Positions 45,605-55,972 are shown, numbered from the stretch's first letter. The stretch: DNA of 64,000 bases from Muricea muricata (GCA_963855995.1 OY979716.1:31922230-31986229); one strand, 5' to 3'. Program-made: numbers and translations. Notes: generated by a model from the sequence alone, not told the origin.

Positions 45605-46326
45605 CATGAGATCGTCCACAGTTGCCACATGCAGCTGATGCTTTACCCCGTTGTTGTTGATTGTTGGATTTCTGGTGGGACGCTTCGTGACTTTAGCGGT
45701 TTCGTCGATCTCGTCGTAAAGTATCAATGTTGTTTTTCTTCTCACCGCCGCACAACGATTTTAGTTGATCTCGAGATGTCCCTGCAGCTCGACATACATC
45801 TATAGCTTTCTGTAAGGTCAGATCGTTCTCGCGTAACATACGTTCTTTCAGGGTTTGTATTTTGATACCGCAAACGATTCTATCGCGTATCAAGCCGTCG
45901 TGCAGACTTTCGAATTCGCAGGTTGCTGCCAATGTGCGTAGAGCGGTGACATACTGATCAATAGTTTCATTCTCGTCTTGATTACGGGTATTGAATTTAT
46001 GTCGTTCGAATGTCAGGTTTTTCCTCGGGTTGCAGTATGCTTTAAAAGCTGTTTTAAGTTCCTGGGTTGTTCTCTTCCAAACTGTCGCACCTTCGGTGTT
46101 TGTTGACGTTTTTGGAGTTGAGAAAGCTAAAGTTTTGTGTACCTCTCTCGCGTTTTCTCCTATAAATAGCAAAAAATAAGAACATTTCTCCTCTTCTGAC
46201 TTTCCTTTGAGCTCTGTTTTTTTTAAATAGCGTCCAGTGCTCTTCGAATTTGCAAAAATTCTCGCTTACGTTGCCCTCCAAATGCAATGGTTTGGGTGCT
46301 GCCCACTGAATGCTGCCAGAAGCCAT
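45605..46326 (-). pseudogene. Gag of the Ty3 element (frameshifted)
   Basis: It starts MASGSIQWAAPKPL 28 bases after the primer site, shifts frame near 46130-46180, and continues with AFKAYCNPRKNLTFERHKFN, ETIDQYVTALRTLA and IRDRIVCGIK, typical gag capsid sequence. The zinc knuckle ACGNCGRSHA (about 45605-45640, in another frame) stops before its last Cys. Gag would form the retrotransposon particle. Confidence 0.8.
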
Positions 46327-46354
46327 TATTCGTTTTGTACTCGTGAGTGTTGTT

Positions 46355-46368
46355 CACTCCTGACACCA
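46355..46368 (-). other. Primer-binding site, tRNA-Leu type
   Basis: Directly beside the 5' LTR the minus strand reads TGGTGTCAGGAGTG, 14 bases complementary to the 3' end of animal tRNA-Leu (CAG/CAA isoacceptors) including CCA. Confidence 0.75.
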
Positions 46369-46516
46369 TGTAATAAGTTCTAGTCCTTTATTTATAACTG
46401 CTATAGTATTCTACATATAGGTGTTACTCCTTTCGTGTCTCTAGTTCAACTGTCTCTCAATGTCAATGTCTCGGCACTTGATCATTAGCAATCAGATTAT
46501 ATTACATTATATTACA
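46369..46516 (-). repeat. 5' LTR of the Ty3 element
   Basis: 148 bp, same sequence as the 3' LTR, followed on the right by TCTGT. Confidence 0.93.
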
Positions 46517-46563
46517 TCTGTAAAGATTGCATGAAACTCTGAGTAACACCATTGAATAATTTC

Positions 46564-47199
46564 AAAAATTAATTAATAAATATAAATATAAATATATATA
46601 TAAGTATATATATATATATATGCTATGTTAAATTATATTACTATAAAGCACTCTTCGGATTGTGCACTATACTATCAATGCAGACTGCGGGAAAACGGGG
46701 TGACCCAGCTGATCGTTAATCATAAGACCTAACCAATGGGTATAAGGCTTTTAGCTTTTCAGTAGATCGCAGAAATGTGAAACAAACAAATTCAAAAAAA
46801 TCTTTATACTAAATAAAGCACCCTACGGGTTGTGCACTCTTCTCTGCATATTAGTTACATTGTATGACATTGATCAATATAGTGACCCTGAACTTGAGTG
46901 TTTTTGAACATCATGCGATATCGTAATTCGATCTTATAACATAATGATCGAAACAACAATTATTCAAGGTCTATATAAGTCCATGTTTGAAGGCCATTTG
47001 CTATTAGATCGCAAAATGCCAAACAGAGATGAAATGATTAAATACCTTGAAATGTTTTTGGTGTGCCTTCCAACTTTTAAACCGCCGTCCCAACGTCTGG
47101 AGCAAACGATACTTTGTTTGTAGCTGGTGAGAGGAAGGCAATATTGCAAGGAAATGGTACACCAAGTCAATCACTTGAGTAGATGTCTGGATATGTTAA

Positions 47200-47200
<1 letters not shown>
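46564..47200. other. AT-rich interval without recognised gene
   Basis: Contains a short AT repeat (46580-46622) and two copies of AAAGCAC(T/C)CT(T/A)CGG(A/G)TTGTGCACT (about 46646 and 46816), but no ORF of note. Confidence 0.4.
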
Positions 47201-47432
<232 letters not shown>

Positions 47433-47650
47433 GTGCAAAATACCTCAAAAACTTACCACTACAGTCTGTTTCATCCAGAGGGAATCTTCAGGTGGTAGAC
47501 AAATTTCGAAAATGTGCGAGCTTCTTTTATGCTCAAGGCGGAAACGTGGGCGCGTGGGTGGTTGAATAGCATGCATTCCTTTCTTTGTTTAGGTTGTTTA
47601 CCTGAAATCTGCTTTTGTGTTGGCAGGCCAAAACTATTTCCGATCTTTTG

Positions 47651-48020
47651 TTAAGCAAGCAATTGTTTTTTTTCTTTCAAAATACTAATTTTTTCCTCCA
47701 AACATAAATTACATCTTTTGGATCCTCCCGTGTAAGAAATAGACTTTTTTAGTATGGACCATTTTATGGTGAAATCTGTTTTCTTTTGCTTTAAGTGCCA
47801 AACGTGTTTCGAAAGTTCCGTCTCGTTCGAATATTTTTTGTGTGTGAAAGATTTGATATGATTCCTGTATCGCTCTTTGAATGTGTTTGAGATCATGCCA
47901 ATGTAGTGCTTTGTGTCCTGTGTGTTGTCAGTAAAAATTGTTGCTTTGTATACAATGTCCTTACTCATGCACTTGTTCTGCAATGGGCATGCGTGCTTGT
48001 TCCTGCAGTTACAGTTCTCG
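47651..48020 (-). pseudogene. Penelope-like element 3' end (GIY-YIG endonuclease), copy 1
   Basis: The minus-strand frame reads CNCRNKHACPLQNKC followed by IVYKATI ... HYIGMISNTFKERYRNH ... ELSKHVWHL and a Cys-containing tail CNLCLEEK. This is the CCHH-type Cys motif plus GIY-YIG endonuclease domain that ends Penelope-like elements (Y, YIG, R, and downstream E candidates visible). The reverse transcriptase part is absent: its upstream side joins a BEL/Pao gag start near 48020. Confidence 0.8.
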
Positions 48021-48470
48021 CTGTAGTTTCGCTCGAACGGAGTGACCCTGATTTGGAGACTGGGAATACGTTGGTCCACTTTCGGTAGATTGCACCTCTT
48101 CGTCTTCTTCGACAATACTATCGAGATCACCGGCTTCGCTTGCGACCGCCGTTACCGTTTGTGGTAGCAACTCGTCAATCATGTCAATAGCAGCTTTCAT
48201 TTCACTTCTCAACTTGAAGCATTTTTCGATCTCGTCTGCCATAGCCGTTTCGTCAACTTCGTCGTCGTCTTCCATAAATTGCATAATGTCCTTATCTAAG
48301 GGTTCTAATAACGTTAGTTGTTCATTTAGCGCGGTTCTTAGTTGTTCTGCTCTAGCCCTTTGCTCTGGCTGGAAATCTTTGACGATCTGCTCTGCCTCTG
48401 GCAATATTTTCCCCACGTACGCTCTGTGGCCTGTTCTCATTTTCTTGCGTTTCTTTAACTGGTCAGTCAT
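48009..48470 (-). pseudogene. BEL/Pao-type gag N-terminus (truncated)
   Basis: 154-codon frame beginning MTDQLKKRKKMRTGHRAYVG, followed by alternating helices and an acidic segment (DIMQFMEDDDEVDETAMADE). This is the common N-terminal coiled-coil region of BEL/Pao-like gag polyproteins. The DUF1759-like capsid part that should follow is missing; the frame ends within the junction with the Penelope-like sequence. An LTR lies directly upstream. Confidence 0.65.
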
Positions 48471-48497
48471 ATTCTATCCGGCTCGATTTGGACCACG

Positions 48498-48834
48498 TGT
48501 GATAAATTCTCCTCTCGAGATTTATTCCTTCGCTGGTTCTCAATGGGACTGTATACTTTCAGTTTTCAATATTTATTTCAACAATCATAACATTTGTATA
48601 TATAACTGACCACTGCCTTCGAACTCTCTTGTGCTCTCTCTTTCTCTCTTTTTTGTTCAACTCTCGCACTCTCCTTTTTATATTATCGGACTGACCTTGT
48701 TAAGGGAAATGTTTACCAGGGGAAGTTTAAGCCTGACGCAAATTATGCAAAACAACTTCCCCGCACGTCATATTTGTGCTGTATAAGTTCCGCGCTTGGT
48801 TGACCGCAATTCAACCTACGCAAATAAAGTAACA
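48498..48834 (-). repeat. Probable 5' LTR of the BEL/Pao fragment
   Basis: On the minus strand it begins TGTTACTTTATTTGCG and ends TTTATCACA, then two bases later TGGTCC...TCGAGCCGGAT, a primer-site-like sequence resembling the complement of tRNA-Tyr with a small insertion. The LTR contains ATAATATAAAAAGGAGAG, a plausible TATA region. Gag starts at 48470. A hairpin ACAAGCGTAACGACGCTTGT follows the LTR outer end. No partner LTR is present. Confidence 0.6.
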
Positions 48835-48952
48835 AGCGTAACGACGCTTGTTACTTTATCTTATTTACTGAAGTTCCTGTTTTTCATAGTTCATATTTCC
48901 CCTACTAAATTTATACTTCATGCATACGTATATTATATAAATCCTACACTAA

Positions 48953-49551
48953 TCACATTCTACTACATTGTTTATTTACAACATTGAGATTCCAGACATG
49001 TTTACTCAGTTCTGTGGCGTGCTTGTATTTCGCGTTTCGAAAAGAACTGGTGTGGCCGTTATATCTCGTCTTAAGTTGGCACTCTGTATGTCCTACGTAA
49101 GTTTCTTGCTCGTTTGTGTCATCTCTGGTAACTGTTGCCTGGTAAAACACGTTTGTTGTTAAGCATTTACCAGAGAGAGAGGGCAGGTATCTTTCGTTCG
49201 GCAGTTGCAATCTTTGTCTACTTGACTTGCTGATGTGACTGATTGGTCCTTGAGTACAGATTTGTTGTGGCTAGATATTATGGATTTAACGTTAGGCATG
49301 CAGCTGTAGCTTAATTTTAGAGTGTTTCTGTTAAATATTTTGCGTAAAGGATGATCGAGTATGAAGCAATCATCGACGGCTTGAAGAAACTTATAGCCAA
49401 TATTCGTACTAACTGTAGAATTGTAGGGTGGATTGAACCATATTATATATCTAGTTCTGGATCGTTTAGGTTTTGACGGTTGAGGGTTGCATTGTAATTT
49501 GAAGTTATAACTTGTAAGTTGTAAGAATTTCGAGTTCGTATCATAGTTCAA
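48953..49551 (-). pseudogene. Penelope-like element fragment, copy 2 (different family)
   Basis: The minus strand reads RYIIWFNPPYNSTVSTNIG, then IFNRNTLKLSYSCMPNVKSI and CNCRTKDTCPL, then after a frame change VFYQATV ... ETYVGHTECQLKTRYNGH ... ELSKHVWNL. These are the linker, Cys motif and GIY-YIG domain of a Penelope-like element. The frame change falls in a CT dinucleotide run (49172-49181). It ends at 48953, losing the tail, and is clearly different in sequence from copy 1. Confidence 0.8.
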
Positions 49552-50167
49552 TGAACAACACTTGTATTCTGGGTTAGAATCGGCTTAAAATTTGCTACCA
49601 AAACTGCTTAAATCTGGTCGACCCCTCCCTCTGTTGTATAAGTTGCAATTATTTAAAGCAGGCTGGTATGTCTGAATCTAGAGAAACATGTACCAGATGT
49701 GGACACCTGGTAATTTGGTAAACAATGTGAAGGTTTCTTCTCCTGACTCAGAGTCTAGCCTAGAGTAAATACTACAAAATACAAACAACAGACTAGATTT
49801 TTTTTAGCTCAAAAAAAAGAACAATTTGTGTTAATTTTTCTTGATGAAAACTCATATGTTATCTTAGTGTTTATAAAGCCTAATACCAAGGCTCTCTTGT
49901 CTGTGCACTTTGCTGGAGCAAGGATGAGACCCTGGCAAATGCTGGTAGCTTGGCTTTCTGATTTCGGGAGCCACGACATAATAATCATACACACATATCC
50001 ATCATATGTTATTTGGGTAACACTTTACATGTGAAGAAACCTTACAAATTAATGCATTAACAAGTACCACCCACCATGCACTTCTCAAGAGCCATATTAG
50101 TGCTCTCAAAATCTAGGAGCCACTGTAAGGCTCCTCTTAGGGCATTCTCTAGGGTGTCTTACTTCAG
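49552..50167. other. Interval of uncertain content
   Basis: About 600 bases; no recognisable ORF. It may hold an intron of the possible gene ending at 50342. Confidence 0.3.
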
Positions 50168-50342
50168 AGAGGAATGTAGAAAAGAGAGCCTGGCTATAAG
50201 GTTGATGTTACAGGAAATTAATGCTTATCTACAATGCTCCCTGATTAACATCAGAGCATCACAGGAGCTGGCGAATGGTACAACTGATGAATTGAACACA
50301 AGAGCTGGTGAATTTTTTGCCAAAGAATTAAAACCAGACTGA
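50168..50342 (+). CDS. Possible terminal coding exon of an unrecognised gene
   Basis: A TTACTTCAG acceptor is followed by a 58-residue frame EECRKESLAIRLMLQEINAY ... GEFFAKELKPD, TGA at 50340, and two AATAAA signals (50356-50361, 50365-50370). Composition is protein-like and helical. I do not recognise the family and no upstream exon was identified, so this could also be a fragment. Confidence 0.35.
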
Positions 50343-50495
50343 GCAGAATTACAGAAATAAATTTAATAAAATTCTAATAGGATCATAATGGGGTTTAGGT
50401 AAGCACCAACCTAAAATGATCTGCAGGCTTTGTGATTGGCTTTTGCAATATTAGTAGATTACCCCCCCCCCCTATAGCGTTCAAAGGGATGCCGA

Positions 50496-50625
50496 CAATG
50501 ACGTCATAGCGCATGAACAGCACGTGAACAGCACATGCACATAGAATTGACGTCATAGCACGTGAACAGCACATGCACATTGGTTTGTGGTCATAGCGCG
50601 TGATCAGCACGTGAACATTACAAAT
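50496..50625. promoter_or_regulatory. Repeated CRE-like/E-box-like motifs downstream of gene A
   Basis: TGACGTCATAGC(G/A)C(A/G)TGAACAGCAC is present twice with a third diverged GTCATAGCGCGTGATCAGCACGTGAAC. TGACGTCA is the CRE palindrome and CACGTG an E-box. A related GTCATGGCCGTGAACAGCACGTGG recurs at 52491, in the same place relative to copy B. Confidence 0.5.
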
Positions 50626-50718
50626 TTGGTTCCGAGTGTGATCCCAAGCACGGCATGTGTATCAGAAAAGAGAGAAATGCTATGTAGGTTTAAAAATATT
50701 TATTTCAAGTTTTACAAA

Positions 50719-51201
50719 CTAATGATTATATTTCAGTTGGTATAAAGATATGAGATAATCTATGAAATTTTTAAAAGTAAAAGTTTTTTCGATACTAGTG
50801 GATAGAGTATGTAAAGTTAAGTGTGATAGTTTAAAAGTTTGTTCAAAAATGTTCCGACATTTTGTTGGTGGTTCTTCGTACTTGAGGATTTTAAATGCTT
50901 CCACGATCAGGATTCAGATATGTTCTTTCCCGATATGTGATTTTGCTTCTTCACAACAGTTCCACCAACTACATAATTCCCCGGTGTTTGTCTGTTTTCG
51001 TTCAATTTCTTTAATTTTTCTTGCGATCAATTCTATAGTTATCGCAGCTGTCAGTTCATTTGGGGTAAATTGTTCTTCGAGGTTAAAAATGCTATCAGAA
51101 TACATCTGCTTAAAGGAATGTGCCATTGTAGCTAGTGTCCGTACGGCTTGGAGAGCAAGTGTATTATGATAGAGTATCTTGCAATACATGTATTGAATCA
51201 A
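50719..51201 (-). pseudogene. Unrecognised gene A (ELTAAIT/WWN family), one nonsense codon
   Basis: The minus strand reads ATMAHSFKQMYSDSIFNLEE, EQFTPNELTAAITIELIARK, GELCSWWNCCEEAKSHIGKE, then TGA at about 50910, then EAFKILKYEEPPTKCRNIFE and further to a stop near 50719, with an AATAAA (about 50701) behind it. In copy B the codon at the stop position is TGG, so A looks like a once-open frame of about 160 codons with one nonsense change. Mostly helical, no domain recognised. It is divergently placed from the plus-strand gene at 51690 with about 490 bases between. Confidence 0.55.
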
Positions 51202-51498
51202 TAGAGCGTTACGCGTAGGAGTGAAAATTAGGTATTTTTAGAGCGTACGTTCGCTATGCTGCTGTTTAGACATTGTTCTGCAGGGTGCCGGATATTGTAA
51301 GAGCGAACGTACGGTATTGTTTAGACGTTGTACGTTTGCTATGCTGCTGTTTCGACATTGTTTTAAGCGTATACGCACGCGTGGCAAGGTCAATTCATGC
51401 AGTGATATACAGTATGCTAATGCTTAGGCATTGTCAAAATGCCTCAAGGCATATTCTAATTGCGTTATACGGCAGGCATCGCCCACGCGTACCTTGAC
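51202..51498. promoter_or_regulatory. Divergent intergenic region with repeats and hairpin
   Basis: CGTACGTTCGCTATGCTGCT and CGTTTGCTATGCTGCTGTTT are two direct copies about 90 bases apart; GAGCGAACGTACGG is an inverted partner. ATGCCTCAAGGCAT and a nearby GCTTAGGC form hairpins, and ACGCGT boxes occur at 51377 and 51485. It separates gene A (-) from the TATA-led gene (+), so it probably drives both. Confidence 0.5.
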
Positions 51499-51506
51499 TA
51501 TAAAAA
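51499..51506 (+). promoter_or_regulatory. TATA box of the plus-strand gene
   Basis: TATAAAAA, followed by a non-coding first exon ending at a GT donor (AGGACG/GTAAGT, 51597) and an acceptor TTGTTTTAG (51687) three bases before the ATG. Confidence 0.6.
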
Positions 51507-51689
51507 TCCGCAAATCGAGCTAATTTTTTATTGCATTGAAGTTTTTTTAACGTCCCTTTCTTATTGAAGCTATATCGACAAGTTTGTTGAAGGACGGTAA
51601 GTTTGTGTGTTGAGTGTTGTTATATTTCTGTGGGGAGTTTTCGGTGTTTTTTCCTCTTCCAAAAATTAAAAATGCATTTTGTTTTAGGT

Positions 51690-52430
51690 ATGGATTTACC
51701 TACTATGATTAAAGAATCGACTACACTAGCTCAACTGTTAGAGCTAGAGAAGAAATTTTCATTTAATCAGCATGAAAAGACCCTTATTTTCGAGCAGCGA
51801 ATTAGTATACTGGGTAGACTAATGCAATGGGGTATAGAAAACGAAGCTATGGGTTTGGTAGGAAGTATCAGCGATCCTTGGACTCCTGAAGGCAACAATT
51901 CATCGAAGATTGGATGGACGACGAGCCGTTGATTCAAGAAGGCTTTGGTAAGAAAAGAAGCTATGATGAGATGCGTGATGACGATTCTGGGACGAGTACA
52001 GAAGTAAGAGACGATAAAACTTATTTTGTTGTAACAGACTTGAAACAAGTTCGGGATGACGTCAGTCGCACTGAGTTTTCCACGGGTTATGCTGTTTATG
52101 CTTTCGACCTGACGGCTGATGGTCATGGCTAAAGGGGATAGACGAGAGGTAGGTTTTCAAAATGGCGGCTGTTTTTCAAGATTCTTAAAACGAGAACAAA
52201 TTAACAACCTAACATTTATATCATTCCCAAGGCTCACCCTAACCTTACCCTGAACCTAATCCCAATTTAGGAATGCTATAAACGTCTGGTTGTTGATTTG
52301 TTCTCGTTTTAAAAATTCTAAAAAACATCCGCCATCTTGAAAACCTACCTCTCGTTCATCCCCTTTAGCCATGACCAACGGCTGATATGTGTGGGTCGTC
52401 GCACCCCGCCCCATTCAGCGGCGGAAGTAA
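51690..52430 (+). pseudogene. Unrecognised plus-strand gene with 5' intron, broken by a hAT MITE
   Basis: Leader exon about 51530-51596, intron 51597-51687, ATG at 51690. The frame MDLPTMIKESTTLAQLLELE ... IFEQRISILGRLMQWGIE is helical and ends at 51932; a one-base frame change near 51900 leads to FIEDWMDDEPLIQEGFGKKR, then DKTYFVVTDLKQVRDD and TGYAVYAFDLTA at 52119, where the MITE interrupts. Removing it joins to DMCGSSHPAPFSGG and a stop at 52428-52430. The last part weakly recalls the C-terminal region of Maverick/Polinton-type capsid-like proteins; this is memory-based and unverified. Function unknown. Confidence 0.5.
52120..52377. mobile_element. hAT-type MITE with perfect 8-bp target duplication
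   Basis: Ends TGGTCATGGCTAAAGGGGAT and its near-complement ATCCCCTTTAGCCATGACCA; flanks ACGGCTGA at 52112-52119 and 52378-52385. Arms match through GAGAGGTAGGTTTTCAA and AAAACGAGAACAAAT. Inserted in the coding region of the plus-strand gene. Confidence 0.9.
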
Positions 52431-52611
52431 TTAGTATTCAAAATTGCGGTGGATGCTCACTGACTGTCAGCACGTAAATAGTTTATTATTGTCATGGCCG
52501 TGAACAGCACGTGGACAACACACGCGCATGGGATTGATGTTTTGATCAGCAAGGAACGGTATGAGTACAGCGCCGTGTAAATAAGAGAATGTAATATAGG
52601 TTTAAAACATA

Positions 52612-53330
<719 letters not shown>

Positions 53331-53340
53331 TGAACTAGTG

Positions 53341-53925
53341 TTTATATTTTAGTTGATATAAACATACTAGAAAATCTATTAAGTTTTTGCCTCATAGCAG
53401 AAGTACAATCAGCTGCTGATAATTCCCCAGGTAAAGTATTAAACCCAAACCGTTGTAATTCTTTTTCAATCAACTCAACAGTTATCGCTGCTGTTAATTC
53501 GTTTCGTGTAAACTGTTCGAAATGTCATCAAAAGGGCGAGAAAAGGGGTATGACGAATACGAAGTCGTACTGATTTTGGAGCAAAATATTACAGTGTTTC
53601 TTGGTTTTCATAAACACATGGATTAACGGTGTTTATATTTTAGTTGATATAAACATACTAGATAATCTATTAAGTTTTTGCCTCATAGCAGAAGTACAAT
53701 CAGCTGCATAATTCCCCAGGTAAAGTATTAAACCCGAACCGTTGTAATTCTTTTTCAATCAACTCAACAGTTATCGCTGCTGTTAATTCGTTTCGTGTAA
53801 ACTGTTCGAAATGTCATCAAAAGGGCGAGAAAAGGGGTATGACGAATACGAAGTCGTACTGATTTTGGAGCAATATATTAGAGTGTTTCTTGGTTTGCAT
53901 AAATTAACACATGGATTAACGTTTG
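53341..53925. repeat. 290-bp tandem duplication holding the ELTAAIT segment
   Basis: TTTATATTTTAGTTGATATA through CGTACTGATTTTGGAGCAA occurs at 53341-53630 and again at 53631-53925. On the minus strand both copies encode EQFTRNELTAAITVELIEKE ... GELCS-like sequence homologous to the middle of gene A. Only one copy exists in the right palindrome arm (56690-56990). Confidence 0.85.
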
Positions 53926-53999
53926 GAATAATCTATTTTTGTAAGTATTACGGACAGTAGAGCTATATGTTGTTAGTCTCGTACAAGTTTATGCGGTGA

Positions 54000-54195
54000 G
54001 CAGATGAGCACCTGTTCATAACTGCTCATGAGCATATGCTCGTACGCATGAGCACATGCTCATACGCTCATACGTCCCGATGCGGCCCGCTGGGTCAGTA
54101 TAGCTATATTTTGTTTGTCTCGTACAATTTTACGCGATGAGCAGATGAGCATCTGCTCATAACTGCTCATGAGCACATGCTCATACGCTCATAAG
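54000..54195. repeat. TGCTCATGAGCA-type palindrome cluster, left outer
   Basis: Ten or more GAGCA/TGCTC half-sites in direct and inverted pairs (AGCAGATGAGCACCTGCTC, AACTGCTCATGAGCA) in two blocks separated by GGTCAGTATAGCTATATTTT. Mirror clusters lie at 56425-56480 and 56560-56630; inner clusters at 54885-54935 and 55700-55745. Confidence 0.85.
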
Positions 54196-54276
54196 GCCCT
54201 ATGTGGCCCGATGGCTGAGCACATATGAAACATACGATATTAAAATCTGATTGGTTTTTAGTTATCCTGCTAGTAG

Positions 54277-54284
54277 TATAAAAT
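54277..54284 (+). promoter_or_regulatory. TATA box of the left 98-codon gene
   Basis: TATAAAAT about 73 bases before the ATG, with an inverted CCAAT (ATTGG) 30 bases further upstream. The same arrangement is mirrored at 56342-56349. Confidence 0.65.
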
Positions 54285-54356
54285 GATAAATTTGAGTCGG
54301 TAAGAGCATACCGCTTGCAACGTTCACAGAGATAAGACTTTTAGATTGCAAATTCA

Positions 54357-54653
54357 ATGGAGGAGAACTTTTCGTGGTTACATGACCTGAACAAGCGTGT
54401 GGCAGAGGCAAGAAAAAGAGTTGAATATCTGAAGAAAAAGAGGAATGCTTTATACCTCCGCAAAAGGATGGTTGACGTACAAACCTGGATGTTAAACAAT
54501 TTGGTAGACGATGCATGCCGTGGCCTCAAAGAAATGAGAAGACTTAGAAACAACCAGGGAACGCTGTGCTTATATTTGTTATGTAGGATAGATCAAATAG
54601 AAATTCATCATCTAATGAAAAGCTGTAGTACAGCTTCTAATGAAAAGCTGTAG
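54357..54653 (+). CDS. 98-residue coiled-coil protein, left copy
   Basis: ATG after a TATA-led leader; the frame MEENFSWLHDLNKRVAEARK, RVEYLKKKRNALYLRKRM, then VQTWMLNNLVDDACRGLKEM ends at TAG 54651, with the polyA signal AATAAA at 54656-54661 nearly touching the stop. The first half is a basic amphipathic helix or coiled coil. No family recognised. An almost identical second gene lies in the opposite arm (55973-56269). Intactness of both copies with compact promoter and polyA suggests selection or recency; a DNA-binding or structural role is possible but unproven. Confidence 0.6.
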   Translation: MEENFSWLHDLNKRVAEARKRVEYLKKKRNALYLRKRMVDVQTWMLNNLVDDACRGLKEMRRLRNNQGTLCLYLLCRIDQIEIHHLMKSCSTASNEKL

Positions 54654-54985
54654 TAAATAAAGGATACAAACCTGTTGAGTTTGTGGACGTTGTTTTATTT
54701 GCTTGTCCTCAATACATCCACCCCAAACCGGTCCCACATTGACCCAACATAGGCCTTTGTCGGCCCCACACCACCCTCTAATCAACCTCGTATAAGCAGA
54801 TGGTCATCTGCATATACCAATTGTTGGGATTCCCACAATGGTTATAGCTGTCAATACCTAACAGTTAGGGCCTTATCAGCATTTGAGCACCTGCTTATAA
54901 CTGCTCATGAGCAGATGCTCACTTGCTCATGAAAATAGAGTGCTGCTCAGTGACAAGGCATTTCTACACACTCAGTTGTAGCGGA

Positions 54986-55584
54986 ATGAGCTGTAAATTT
55001 TGCGGAAAGCATTTAATCGTGGTTTCAATCTACGTCGACACGAAAACGAGTATTGTCCGCTGAAAAGCGAAGAAAGAGAAATGTCAGTAACAGAAAGTCA
55101 GACAATGGACTCTGAAGACGATGCTTCGACAACGTCAACTCATGGGTCCGAAAGTCCGATGACAACAGACAGTGAGATGGAAACTGAGGAGGAAGAACGA
55201 GAGGAAGAAAAGGATTCTTGGATGCCTATGGTAGAAGAAGCGATGCAAAAGCATAAGGCGGCTTTTGAAGAAATGAAGATGAATTATATAGAAAGTGGTA
55301 TGGATAAGCAATCCGCTGACCAGAAAGCTTACTCCGATATTCTGTCTAAGCTCCAAAAGGAACTTGCAAGTATCTATTTGCAGCGTCTCTAATGGATACA
55401 ACAACTAAAGAAAGATCCGGTGCATAAGAAAATAATGCAAACAAAGAATGCGCTCGTGAACGATCATGATTTTGATCCAGAAGAGGCTATGGAAGCAGCT
55501 GTCAATAAGAGAAAATTTCTAATTAAAAGACGTTTAAAAGACTACAGTTTCACTGAGGACAGTGATAATGAAGAAGATTATTAA
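54986..55584 (+). pseudogene. C2HC zinc finger plus acidic coiled-coil ORF in the palindrome loop
   Basis: The ATG at 54986 starts MSCKFCGK. A one-base deletion near 55008 shifts frame, after which FNRGFNLRRHENEYC completes a C-x2-C...H-x4-C finger. An acidic Ser/Thr stretch (TMDSEDDASTTSTHGSES) and EMETEEEEREEEK follow, then EEAMQKHKAAFEEMKM and a helical region. A TAA at 55390 interrupts, but the same frame continues QLKKDPVHKKIMQT ... EAAVNKRKFLIKRRLKDYSF to a TAA at 55582, with AATAAA at 55613. About 200 codons in all. I have an unverified impression that similar finger-plus-KRKF ORFs accompany Maverick-like elements. One frameshift and one nonsense codon mark it as decaying. Confidence 0.55.
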
Positions 55585-55972
55585 CTACATAAATATTTGT
55601 CATATTGTTCTCAATAAAATTACATATACATATCCCAGTTTGGTATTATTTTAATATGTGGGAGGGTTATAACTTGGCTAGCCACATCGGGACCTATTAG
55701 CGTATGAGCATGTGCTCATGAGCAATTATGAGCAGGTGCTCAAATGCTGATAAGGCCCTAACTGTTAGGTATTGACAGCTATAACCATTGTGGGAATCCC
55801 AACAATTGGTATATGCAGATGACCATCTGCTTATACGAGGTTGATTAGAGGGTGGTGTGGGGCCGACAAAGGCCTATGTTGGGTCAATGTGGGACCGGTT
55901 TGGGGTGACTGTATTGAGGACAAGCAAATAAAACAACGTCTACAAACTCAACAGGTTTGTATCCTTTATTTA

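Larger units (their letters stand above)
42722..46516 (-). mobile_element. Ty3/gypsy LTR retrotransposon, decayed, with both LTRs
   Basis: Two LTRs of 148 bp flank 3.5 kb, with a perfect TCTGT duplication (42717-42721, 46517-46521). Order on the minus strand is LTR, tRNA-Leu-type primer site, gag, truncated zinc knuckle, minisatellite, RT from motif A onward, RNase H, integrase, polypurine tract, LTR. Protease and the first part of RT are missing. The nearly identical LTRs imply insertion was not ancient, yet pol has a nonsense codon and frame changes. Confidence 0.92.
42609..46563. mobile_element. Small foldback MITE interrupted by the Ty3 element
   Basis: The pieces 42609-42721 and 46522-46563 together make one hairpin of about 155 bases. 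GAAATTATTCAAT...GTTACTCAGAGTTTCATGCA on the left pairs with its complement at 46522-46563, and CAATCTTCAGACAACTG (42666-42682) pairs with the second half before the LTR. The Ty3 element sits precisely in the right arm. Confidence 0.8.
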
